Shown here: positions 22,398 through 32,826 of the stretch, piece by piece
Numbering within the stretch: the first letter of the stretch is position 1
How the letters are laid out: every line of letters starts with the position of its first letter
Assembly: GCA_963920575.1 (NCBI GenBank)
Contig: OY986966.1
Coordinates: 1,508,130-1,572,129 of the forward strand
DNA length: 64,000 nt
Source of the DNA: Narthecium ossifragum
Lineage: Eukaryota; Streptophyta; Magnoliopsida; Dioscoreales; Nartheciaceae
Direction of reading: 5' to 3'
The notes under the pieces: model-generated
What the model was told of the DNA's origin: nothing
The model's database searches: none
The model's input: only the letters and a program-made list of their open reading frames with translations
Made by a program: the position numbers and the translations under genes

Positions 22398-25300
22398 AGT
22401 GAATCACCCTACAATTAATCATGGAAGGCAGCTACCATTCTATAAACTCTGTCATGGGCTTGCATTAGATAGAAGGTTGAGCGAAACCGACGACCATGCT
22501 TCATGCAGATCATTACGTATGTTGGGAGCAGATGGTTACAGCTCGGATGTTAGCTTTGATGGATCATCATTTCCCCTGTGTTGGGTGGGATTAGGGGTGA
22601 CTGCTTCATTATCCCCAGTAGATGCATCATACATTGTAGATATGCAGGTGAAATCAGAAGACTGTGTGTTAGTATGCTTCTTGAGATCTTTGGTGGAGGT
22701 ATTGTTGTCAATATCTTTCCCTGAGCAACAGAAAATTAATTCTGGTTTCCAGGCTAACTTATGCACAGCTGAGGCCAGAGCTGCACGGGCAGCTAGAGGT
22801 GTTAGGAAAGTCTTGTCCTCTGGATGCTCCTGGAATTCTGCTTCAACTTGTCTTTCGGTTGGGCTCCTTCTGAGTTTTATGATACTACTCTGGTTGCATT
22901 GTGGCTCTTTATTCAGTGCAATTCTGCTGATGTCCTCTGTAAAAAGACCAACAGCATGTAAGATCCTCATTGCAGAAGTGGCAACAGCTAGATAATCAGA
23001 TTTTGGCAACCGCTCGACAGGATGCATCTTACATTTTTTGACGTGCCCACTTCTAAAATATTCATTATCTGCTGCGTTTCAGCATAGTGCATTCCAACTC
23101 TCAACATAACCATAGTGTAACAGGTCTAAGACAGATGATACTATAATCATGTCCTCAGTACATATATTATATAGCTAAGTTATCTGAATGGTGGGAGCAA
23201 ACTGCTTGGTGCCAATGGTGCGCATGCAATTGCAAAATTGCACTCGCACCTGAGAAGTTTAGGCTCTAATATGCATGTTCTCATTTCCAATAGATGCATA
23301 TGTATGGATTTTTAGGTATCACGAAAAAGCTCATAACTCCTGAAAGTCCCTACTATCATATTTACTTGTGATATTGCAGAAAAAAATTCTACCGGCCATG
23401 AGAACCGCCCATTAATACAACCGATCAAAAAGGAGCTGTCTGACTCAACTATACATTTTCCACAGCCAAGCTCTCCTGCAACCTGGATAGCTCGCTTAAT
23501 TCCCTTAAGATTAGCTTCCATACTTGAGTTGGCTTCAATATATTCTGACACAGCAGCCCAAATCGACCCATCTTCATGCTTAAGTAAGACTCCCAAGCCT
23601 GCAGATTGATTAGCAAACTTGAAAGAGCCATATGACTGAGCAATACATATATCTTGGCGATGGTTAACAACAATATCTTTAAAGTCAGAAGCCAGATAAC
23701 TACGGCCATATTCTCTAACCAATCTTTGAACCCGTAAGAACAGAACCTGAACCTCCACTTTTTCTTCTTTGAAAACAGCATCGTTCCGAGAAACCCAAAT
23801 GGCTCACAAGCCAAAGCAAGCTGTTGATTTTAATAAACGACTCTCTTCTAAAGAAGCAGACTGCTCCAGCAGATGAATCAAGCCTTCAAAAGAGATTAAA
23901 AAAGAACTCGAGCAGAGAAGACTCCAAAGAGTTCTAGCAAAAGAGCAAGAGAAAAATAGATGGAAGATGGGTTCTCGAACCAAACCACATAAAGGGCATC
24001 TATCATCTGATATGTACCCAAAATGTCATAGTGCATCTCGGGTTGGCAACCGCTCGTGAAGAAGCTTCCAAACAAAAAAACGCACACAAGGGCTTGTTGG
24101 GAGATGCCAGAGATTAATCCAAAGAGAACTGGAGAAACTGTGTGTCTCTACCATCGGGAGGGATGACAAAGATAGAAAGATATACGCAGATTTAGAGGAC
24201 ACCTTACCCTTTGGATCATAAGACCACCACCATGAGTCCTACAACCCAATGGGTGTAATTGCTATCCTGGCAACCAAACACTGCCCAAAAAGTGAAGATA
24301 ACATATTAAGATTCCAGGAATCTCCAATCATCAAATCAGCAATCACAAGATCTTCCAAATTTTTTCCCATTATGGACTGCCCTACAGGACATGGGATCCG
24401 AACCAGAGCTTCCTGATCAAACCATGCATCATATATCAAGTTCACCCTACTATGAATGCCAGGCTTGAAACTCAACCCTTGTCTTAGCACAAAAACCTGT
24501 TTGAACACAGCTTTCCAGAAAGATGATGTTGTGCGCCTAGAGGAGATCGGTAATAATAGGGATTCCCATCGGTACTTAGCTTTCACCAGCCCAACCCAGC
24601 TCGATGAAGCCGCTTTACAAAGTAACAAAGCATGTTGCCATCTATGCAGGTCTCTGATGCTAAGACCGCCTTGATCCAAAGGAGCAATCACGGTCTGCCA
24701 ACCCACCCTTCCAAGGCTTCTTGATTTATCCTGCCAAATAAACCTCCTAAAAATCTTCTCCAGATTTGTCAAAATCGTCGAAGGAACACCAACTGTTGAC
24801 ATGTGATGGACTGGAGAGACCTGAAGAACACTCTTTACCAACACAACCCTACCGGCTCCAGAGAGATGACAGGAAGACCAAGTAGATAAGTAATACCTTT
24901 CTTATCCTCCCAAAAGATGTCTTCAGAGCATTCTTTTGATCCATCAGCCAGTCTGCTAATCTCTTGTATTTGTTGCTCTAATAACCGATCAAGGTCATCT
25001 TCGTAACTGGTTTCTCCCAGAACGCAGAGAAAAGGAGAAGTTCCCAAATCTTTCGTGGAATTCAACAAATTCAAAAATGCAGAAAACAGCGGGTGGCTCT
25101 CAATGCCTTTGCCAGAAAGCCTCATGATCGAGTTAGATGAAACAGTTGAAGTCTTGCCTTTGAGCTCAGATTTCAGCCATTCTACTTTGTAAGTACATCT
25201 GCAATGTAATCGGCTGGAGTGTCTGACTCTATATGGCTGCAAATAACATGTAAAAGAGCTTGAAAAGTAGTAGTCCAAAAGCAGATTCCTTTGGAAAACA

Positions 25301-25925
25301 TAGAATATTATTTGCTCTTGGCTACACAATTCTGTAGGAACCAGTAAGGCTCAAGAAGATATAGGGTTCAGCATCACCTTCCGCATGTACTGATGCTTGT
25401 GATGAATGTGGTCTTTGAGGTTCAGTGGCAAAGCCATAATGTACTGCTGGACTTTTGAGTTTATGAAGGCATTTTTTATGCCTTAAGAGGATTCATGAAG
25501 AGCTTTGGAATTTCTACCATGAACTCAGTACCCACTCTGTATTTCCTCCATAGCCTTATTAATGCAGTTCTCAAGAGGTAGATCAGCATAATCATGTACT
25601 TGCACCCACCAAAGTCCAAGATGATACCAAAGCACTCCTTGCTAGAGCTGAATACAAGTTATTATTGAATCATACTTCTGAGAAGATCAAGCTGATGAGA
25701 AATGGTGAATTTAATCATAATATACGAACAATTATGTTAAGCTTATATCATGGACATTCATCAAAATCATCTGAAATTACTTCAATACGAAAAATTAATC
25801 GACTCGATCACATATTTATAGTTGGCCTTTCCAGTATGCATACTCAACAACATCAAAACCATCAAAATAAGTACAACGAAGCAACGGAATTCTAGAAATC
25901 GATCAAGCATCCCAATATCTCATTC
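22398..25925 (-). pseudogene. Inverted, rearranged copy of the SAWADEE-domain gene
   Basis: Read on the minus strand this repeats the gene at 8746-11785 from intron 1 to the 3' flank. About 25925-25660 matches intron 1. Exon 2 begins at about 25650 but is cut after its LDFGGC codons by a deletion into the next intron. 25240-24895 is exon 3 (HSSRLHCRCTYKVEWLKSEL). 23030-22511 is the start of the last exon (MHPVERLPKSDYLAVATSAM, then LSSG-type text). It then jumps to the 3' flank (22510-22398), losing about 1.1 kb. Exon 1 is absent. A LINE fragment sits in the intron between exons 3 and 4. With no start exon and half the SAWADEE domain gone it cannot make the parent protein. Confidence 0.85.
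23370..24885 (-). mobile_element. 5'-truncated L1-type LINE inside the inverted pseudogene
   Basis: The minus strand carries the tail of a LINE ORF2: GLSIRDLHRWQHALLLCKAA and neighbouring reverse-transcriptase thumb text, a zf-RVT-like stretch, then an RNase H domain (GSFKFANQSAGLGVLLKHED, IVESDSSFLIGCINGRFSWP). Frames are broken in several places. The right edge cuts abruptly into the host intron next to exon 3 (about 24885) and the left edge is near an A-run (minus strand) at about 23380, giving the usual 5'-truncated structure. It inserted after, or together with, the inverted duplication, because the intact gene lacks it. Confidence 0.75.
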
Positions 25926-26250
25926 TTGAAAGAAAGCCATATAGGATTAATATATGCAACCAAACATAAAGAAAGCCAATAGCCATATCGGATACATACC
26001 GGATCTAGAATCTGGCTAATCAAAGATAGGGGACGAAATCCGGCCTGCCACTGCCAGCCCGCCGGCCGTTGGATTACCGGGTCCAGCACTGATCGGATCC
26101 GCAGCAAAGGTACCATGCAAATATCACGTAATATTAAAGGGCGCAAGGGAGCTAGCGATGCCCTATTCGGCTTCTCTCCTCAATCCTCTCCTCTCTCTCT
26201 CTGTATACCCCCTCTTCGGCGGTGGTGTCTTTCCATCCAAATCGCGATCG
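25926..26250. other. Promoter and 5' leader region of the small membrane protein gene
   Basis: Between the end of the SAWADEE-related copy and ATG 26251; a GC-rich patch at 26040-26100 and CT-rich leader at 26170-26215. No TATA box is convincing. Confidence 0.45.
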
Positions 26251-26947
26251 ATGGGCCCTCTGCGTAGGGCATTTAATTGGATCACAGCAGACCTAGGTAA
26301 TATTTTCCTTGGCTGCTTGCTTGCTTGCTAATGGTTCGTTGTAATTTTTTCCTTGAGTTCATGTTTAGAACTCGGCCGCCGCCGGGGGGGTAAAATTGCC
26401 TTGAGCAACCGCGATTATCTCTTCTTTTCTACGTGTTTTATCGATGCATATGCTCGTGTTCTGAATAATCGACCCCCCGTCGATTGGTCGCGTGAAAAAG
26501 ACCTAGTTGAGGAAATATCGTCTGTTAAAATCTAACCTTTGTGAGAAGATTTTATTTAGAAAGCAAGGAAGGATATCCTAAGGAAAACTAATCTTGCTTT
26601 CATAGATTTTGAAACTTTGTATCGCTTATGCTCACAATTCTTTGGATCTGGGATCAATTACGGGAAAAAAATAAAGTGATTTCCTCTTTAGAGGACTAAT
26701 TGTTTTCCGCCTCTCGCTTTTGAATATATTTCTGCTGTTAAATCCATGCCTCAGAATGATCTTATCGTTTTCTTGTCTATATGTTGTAGATTCTAGATCC
26801 ACTGCGACGCTTGCTGCTTTGGGGGTGCTTGGGTTTGTGATAAATGGAGTTATAGGGTATCGCGATGAAAAGTTTGGTCCGTTGGAGGGTGAGGGCAGGA
26901 ATCGGGGGAAGCAGAAGGCTGTGAACGAAGCTGGAGGTGAAGAGTAA
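26251..26947 (+). CDS. Small single-pass membrane protein (67 residues), two exons
   Basis: Exon 1, 26251-26296, encodes MGPLRRAFNWITADL plus one base; exon 2, 26790-26947, continues in phase as DSRSTATLAALGVLGFVING, then VIGYRDEKFGPLEGEGRN and a charged tail to TAA. Donor G|GTAATA and acceptor TTGTAG|AT are sound. One hydrophobic helix lies at about residues 20-36, flanked by a basic N-terminus and a charged C-terminal tail. Both exons have clear codon structure and a start in good context (ATCGATGG), so I believe it is real although too short for most ORF filters. I do not recognise a named family and assign no function. Confidence 0.6.
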
Positions 26948-27369
26948 TGTTGTTAATTTGGTCATGCCAGTGTTGTGTGATCACTCAACAATCTTGTAGT
27001 TGTGTGTTCAACTATCATGCCATGATAGACATCTATTTATATTTCTACCCTATTATGTGTATCAACTCTCGACTGAAGTTTCAGTGTGATAGTATTTAAC
27101 TTATGATGTAGTCATTTGGATTGGTCGAAGATCTGATGTTATGAAGTTCAAGTTCTCTTATCATTTCAAATTCATTTTCTTTATCGTTGAGCTTCCTTCC
27201 TGGTTCTAAGTTGAAGTTCTGAGATATCATGAAGTTCAATTGATAATACAAATTATTTTGTCAAGTGCTCAAAATGAAAGACCATACGTTTTAACCAATT
27301 TGGAAAGATTCAACACTCAATAGCAAGTTTTATTAGATTATATTAATATTACATGTAATTAAATTGGAA
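26948..27369. other. 3' flank of the small gene; shared with 56.4 kb
   Basis: About 27060-27250 is present as a diverged inverted copy at 56340-56565 (shared words AGTTCAAGTTCTCTTATCAT and GAGCTTCCTTCCTGGTTCTA). No coding pattern. Confidence 0.7.
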
Positions 27370-27765
27370 CGAGCCAATAGCCAGTGAAGCTGTATCTTCC
27401 TGCCAGGTGGAGAGAGACTATCAGGAAACATCTCCAATTTGGCAGGCTGTGCTCTGACTGACCTCGATCGGCATTCCAGCCATCTTGAATGGGTAGCTAA
27501 TCATCATACTGATTGCATTGCTTGCATGTTTCAGATTCTCCATCTCTACAAGAAACACACTGTGGAATCTCGTAAGTTATTGTATAATTCGGGATGAACT
27601 CCACATTAACAACATCCCCCAACCTACCCAAGAGTTTTTTCTGATAACAGCAGCAGTGACTGAAGGGGAAAGGTTGTCAAGGACTATCCGCTTCACCTTC
27701 TCTTCGAAATCGGCATACTCAATCTTTTCACGTTGCAGAGATGCATCTGCATCAGCTGTTGTAAT
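27370..27765 (-). pseudogene. Degraded RRM-type protein gene fragment (EDM3/AIPP1-like)
   Basis: On the minus strand 27765-27520 reads EKIEYADFEEKVKRIVLDNL SPSVTAAVIR, an RRM RNP2 region. A one-base shift near 27640 is needed before it resumes as GDVVNVEFIPNYTI, with EIPQC. A second block at about 27480-27370 reads SYPFKMAGMP and, after another shift, AKLEMFPDSLSPPGRKIQLH. This order resembles plant RRM proteins of the EDM3/AIPP1 kind, which act with chromatin factors on heterochromatic introns; the assignment is from memory of family motifs and is tentative. Two frameshifts and no start exon make it a pseudogene. Confidence 0.5.
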
Positions 27766-28387
27766 AAAAATGCAACATAAAAGAAGAGAACCAATGTATA
27801 AGCTATCAAAACCAAAATTTATTCCAAAAGGTTAAGGATCACTGAACAAGAAAGTTGGGTAAAGTGAAAGCAAAGCACTAAAGAGGTAAATGCGAACATG
27901 GGCATCAATTAGACATGGGTGAGGTCGAGTGATCACATGCTTAAGAAATGCAAAGAACCGAATCATCAGCAAAATAAGAATTAGGTTATCAAACATATAG
28001 AAATTAGATAAGAAAGAAAATATAGAATCAAGAGCACTTTAAGATCTTCTTGTGAATCAGAACACCTAATGTGGAAGTAACTACAATGAACTGTCTGCCG
28101 AAATTCGGATTAATTGGTTGATACCGCTATATATATAATAAGAAATATATGATAGACCATGGATAATGGAGTCTTATGATCATAGTTCAAATGCACACTT
28201 CTTTTTCTTTTGGTAGGATCACAACCAGTAATGCTTTGTGTTTCGAGAAATTCAATGCATGGCATGCCCAATTGTAATGAAGCTACTATTCACTCGGCTA
28301 CACTAATGGTAATGTTTTAGACTTCCCTATATGCAGTCATTTGCACTCTATCTCATTGCACCTGTAGTATTTTCAGGGTGCCATAGC
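27766..28387. other. Intergenic; possible introns of the RRM pseudogene
   Basis: AT-rich, no coding pattern seen on either strand. Confidence 0.4.
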
Positions 28388-29351
28388 AATGTAGTCAGTG
28401 GCGGAACGGGGGGTTGGGGGCGAACCACCCCCCCTTTTTCCGCGCGTCCATCTAAGCTGCTATCACATCTAGAGTTCAGAACCTAAAAGAAGGAGAAAAG
28501 GCTCAGTGATCTTGGATTTTGACCGAGTCTCAGTAAAAAAAAGATATCTTGGTGCAGCCTATAAAAAAAATATAACTCTTGGTGATTTCGTTAAAAAGAG
28601 TTATATATATATATTCTCTTTTGGTTGATTTCGTTCCATGAGGGAAAAAAATCCATCTTAGAGATGTTCTATAGGTTGCAGCCATGGAAGATCCCATGTT
28701 TCCATTAGATTTCTTTAAGAAATAGGTATATATAGAGAGAGAACTACAAATAGAATGTTCATAGAAAACTGAAGAAGCTGGCAAGCAAGTGGTGGGAGCA
28801 AAACAATGTTGCCAGTGGGCCAGTGGCGAAACCAGAGTAGACAGGTGTGTTTTTTTTAAAAAAACTTTATATTCGATTTAGTTAATTATTTGTTAATGTT
28901 AGGATTTATAATTTATTAGTTTGATTTAGTTAATTATTTATTTGTTAGGATTTAGTTAATTATTTGATAATTTATAAAATATTTATAATTGATTAGTTTG
29001 ATTTCTAATTGTCGCATTTTTATTTTTATTTTTGTTTTATTTTATTTAGATAATGGATAAGTTTGTGATAAAAAAAATCACGAAGCGGACCAATCGGTGA
29101 ATCATCTAATACTCATGACTTGCATACTACTTTAGAGAATACTAGTTCGAAAAAAACCCCGAAATAGTTTAATTAATCCGAATGATATTGTTGGTGACTC
29201 AGGGTTGAATCACTTGAATGATATTGTTGGTGACCCAGAGTTGCGTAAACCCAGTGAAACATATGATGTTAGTATTAGGGATGAAATTTATAGGAGTACT
29301 TTAAATTTCGCCCCCCTTAAGTCTTATCATGGTTCCGCCACTGAATGTAGT
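28388..29351 (+). mobile_element. hAT-type element, internally deleted, 8-bp target duplication
   Basis: AATGTAGT lies at 28388-28395 and 29344-29351. The element 28396-29343 starts CAGTGGCGGAAC and ends GGTTCCGCCACTG, a good terminal inverted repeat. A second CAGTGGCGAAACCAG at about 28817 suggests a nested or rearranged relative. The interior retains a scrap of transposase coding sequence (29053-29300). An 8-bp duplication with these ends is typical of the hAT superfamily. Confidence 0.8.
29053..29300 (+). pseudogene. N-terminal remnant of a TTF/DUF4371-type hAT transposase
   Basis: ATGGATAAGTTTGTGAT opens MDKFVIKKITKRTNR and then hits a stop; past it, in shifted frames, NDIVGD occurs twice, followed by LRKPSETYDVSIRDEI. 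That motif is the region just before the zinc finger of plant hAT transposases of the ZMYM-like/DUF4371 kind. It is stopped, shifted, and lacks the catalytic domain. Confidence 0.6.
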
Positions 29352-30617
29352 GTGAACTCTCCTATATGTTCCTAGAACATTAGGCCAGCCATCGACAACA
29401 AACTCTATAAACATGTGCTGTTTTTTATATACTTGAGAAGGTGAAGAATTATCTAAGCACTTAACCTCTATGGTAACATTTCTTTTCGATCTTTAAAACC
29501 TTAAAAAATTCCTGAAACGTTAAAAAGCCATGGACACAAACTCTATCAACATGTATTGTTTCTTGTACATTTGAAAAGGCAAAGAAAATCTCATCATTTA
29601 ACTTCTAGGACAAGATTTTTTCAATCTTTAAAACCTCAAAAATAGAAGGTGATCGTGCAGAAACAACCCAGGTAAGGAGTGCCAGATTAGAGGCATGTAC
29701 TATTAAAAAAAGCACAAGCACAGGTGATTGTGCAAATTCTTCATAGGAGCTTATGCTTTCATGTTTCAGGATGAGATACTACTAGTCTGTCTCTTACTTT
29801 TTGGTAACACAAGCATGACAAGCTAACATGATGTACATGTTACAACCTTCCAGAATAATTACCTCCTTTAGGATCCATGAGTCTTTGATGCCTTCATTGT
29901 GCTCCTCTCTAAGATGGCCTGTGGCGCTATGTATTAGCATAATCCAGAGACATATACTAGCTATTACACAACATCATATAATACAATACAAATCAAGGAT
30001 TTAAAACTGAATTTTTTCCCCTTAATACCGAAATAAGCAACCAACATAACAAGTTGATAATTCTTTAGCGGAAAAGTAAATTATTCAGTGTTGCTTAGCC
30101 CGTTGACAATCCTCCACGTACCAAGCATCTGAAAATCTGCTATGGAATTTATGATGCCACTCCGCTTATTACGAATCCAATAATCTCATGTAAGCAATTG
30201 GTTATTACATCAGAAGAGTGACATAGCTATCGCCTATGAAGTCACCTTTAGAAGTACATGACAAATGCAATAAGAGGTCAAAGTATAACAGAGTGGAATA
30301 AATGTCCTTCTATTCATAGTTGTCAGTTCATGTCTTAATCTAGATCCTCATACGATAACAATCATGAAAAAAACTCTCAAGCAACTTAATATGAACCTAA
30401 TAAAAAAACTTCATTAAAAGTTGTCCAATTTACAATTATACTGATACAATGCTTGCCAAAAACTTAATATGGAATCCACGCATCCTTAGATCCCACGGAT
30501 TCGCCGGATCCGGGGCGCGCCAAACATGCCTCTAATCAAAGCATAACATGGTGGAATGTGATTAGGAATGAGGATGATGCGGCATATTTGGTTTGCACAA
30601 GAAATGAGATTAGGAAT
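29352..30617. other. Intergenic; diverged tandem repeat of about 145 bp at 29395-29640
   Basis: AAACTCTAT(A/C)AACATGT, a TTGTACATTTGAAAAGG-like word and TCTTTAAAACCT occur in the same order in two adjacent copies. The rest shows no coding pattern; a remnant of a GC-rich MITE end (CGCGCCAAACATGCCTCTAA) is at about 30513-30535. Confidence 0.5.
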
Positions 30618-30783
30618 CATGTTTGAAGGTGTTTTTTTTTTGAGTAGATGAGCCCAAGGCCTGCGGAACCAAACAAGAAAACCAGAAAAGGAAGAACAAA
30701 CAGTACGAAAGGGCTAAAACAGAGGAGCCCAAAGAAGAAGAAGCGGACATGAAAGACAGAAAAAGAAGCATGCACGGAACCTC

Positions 30784-32826
30784 TCAGAACATGGGAGTAA
30801 AAGGATCCACCCTGACCGAGGACGCCAAGACATCCGCAGTGCGATTGAATGCACGCGGGATGTGCACAAACAGAGCATCACCAAAGGAAGCTGCCAACCT
30901 CCAAATGGACAGAAGCACCCCAGCAAGTTCCTGCGGCCAAGCAAACTTGCCGGAAACATAACCAATACCAATTAGCGAGTCTGATTCCAGAATAACTGAC
31001 TTGATTCCCCTTCTCTTTGATTCCAAGAGCCCCCCTTCCATTGCTCGCAGCTCTGCCTCAACTACTAAAGAGATCCGCACCCTTGCAACCCAGTTCTAAG
31101 ACGAATTGAGCCCGTCGGGAAAGAAAACAGCCGCCAGCCCTGCCTCCCCTCCCCTAACAGAGGCATCAGTGCGAATAACAGCAGCAGCGTCCGTGATGAC
31201 CGGAGTTGGAGCACGACGAGGGAGGAAGGAAACTTCAAACTCTTTAACTTGCCTAGTGATCAGACGAGTTAGTTGTTCCGGAGAAGAAGGTTGATTGTCG
31301 AAAACCCCCGCACACCGATCTTTCCAAATCCACCAAATAGTATAACCCACCCATGTTTTATGCTTTGCCACAGGTGAACACGTCGACGATGAGAAAAGCC
31401 TCCAGCAGTCATCCGAGAGAGGGCACGGTCGGCCATAGGACACCCTCATCCATACCTCGAATGAAAAAGTGCAGCCAAAGAAGAGATGGGCTTGGGTCTC
31501 AACCTCCTCCCCACACCTGAAGCAAGTTGAATCTTGTATGCTACCCACTAACCATAGGTGATTCGCATTGAGGGCCTTGCCATGGAAGAGCTTCCACAAG
31601 AAGAACTTCAACCGAGGCCCAACCGGAGCTTTTCACAAGTTGATCCAACCAGCAGTCTCTTCCTCTTCAATCCATTTCACTACCTGACTATTAATAAGCC
31701 ACAAATAGATGGAGGCCGTAGAAATCTCACCATTGACAGCAAAGATCGAAGCCGGCTTGTCTACGACAGAGTTTGCACCCCACAAGATTGAAGTCCCACG
31801 AATTGCATCCGCCAGGGTAGGATGAAAATACATCGAGAGAACATCTTCACGCCAACGACCGGAGTTCTCAACTAAGTCGTAGATGCAGAGGTCACCTGGG
31901 ATTAGCGAAGAGTAGAGAGAAGGAGAAGAAGCGAGAGAGCTAGCCAAAACCCATCGCTCCCTGAGTACATTGACCTTCCCATGAGCAGTCGGTGTCCAAC
32001 GTAGCCCTTCCTGTAGTTTGATCATTGCGGTGCAGATGCGACGCCAGTGGGATGAAGCTCTTGAAAGGATGGTTCCCGTTGGTAGGTTGCATGCCTACTT
32101 ATACTTGACCCAAGTAAGTCTCGCCCAAAGTGAATCCGACTCCAGGCACAGACTCACCGACCTCTTGATCCTTAATGAGTGCTGCCAGACATCAAAGCGC
32201 CTCAACCCCAGCCTGCCCGCTTCTGTTGGAGAACAAACTCGCTCCCAAGAAACCCTCCTTGCCTTCTTATCATTCCACAGGAAAGACGGAGAGATGAACT
32301 CAAGGTCTTTGATCACAGCTTTTGGAACGTGCGTCGCCAAGAAAAGATGCAACGGTGTTGACTGGAGGACAGACTTGATCAGCGTCACTCGGCCGGCGCC
32401 CGCGAGCTTCAAAGAAGACCATTCACACAATCGTCGTTGAAACGTTTCCAAGAGATCATTGAACGTTGCCCTCTTAAGCCTCCTTGAATCGACTCGGACT
32501 CCCAAATATACGAGGAAGTCCTTCGCCTCCATGATGTTGAGCACCCGAGAGATATTGAGCCTCCTGGCATCATCGACACTTGGGGAGAACCGAACATGTG
32601 ACTTGGCCTCATTGATCTCCAATCCAGATAATGTAAAGAACTCCCCGAGTATCTGCAGGATGCAATGAGCTTCTTCCGCAGCAGCTTTAGTCACGATCAT
32701 GCAATCGTCAGCGTAAAGTAGGTGTGAGAAAACCTCCCCTTCTCGGAAGAACTTGACCCCCTTCAGATCCCTCATCAATAGCCTCGAGAGAGTTTCCTGC
32801 ACCAAGAGAAAAAGGTAAGGAGAAAT
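30784..32826 (-). pseudogene. LINE ORF2 fragment: RT C-terminal half, zf-RVT, RNase H
   Basis: It continues on the minus strand after the solo LTR: SPYLFLLVQE, the catalytic YADDCMI box (about 32700-32720), AGAGRVTLIKSVLQSTPLHL, then a stop near 32093. A further frame gives KFFLWKLFHGKALNANHLW with a CX2C...H...C finger (TCFRCGEEVETQAHLFFGC; about 31500). The RNase H part begins RTDASVRGGEAGLAAVFFPD (about 31180-31120) and resumes after a stop as VILESDSLIGIGYVSGKFAW (about 30980). Several stops and shifts separate the pieces. Confidence 0.8.
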
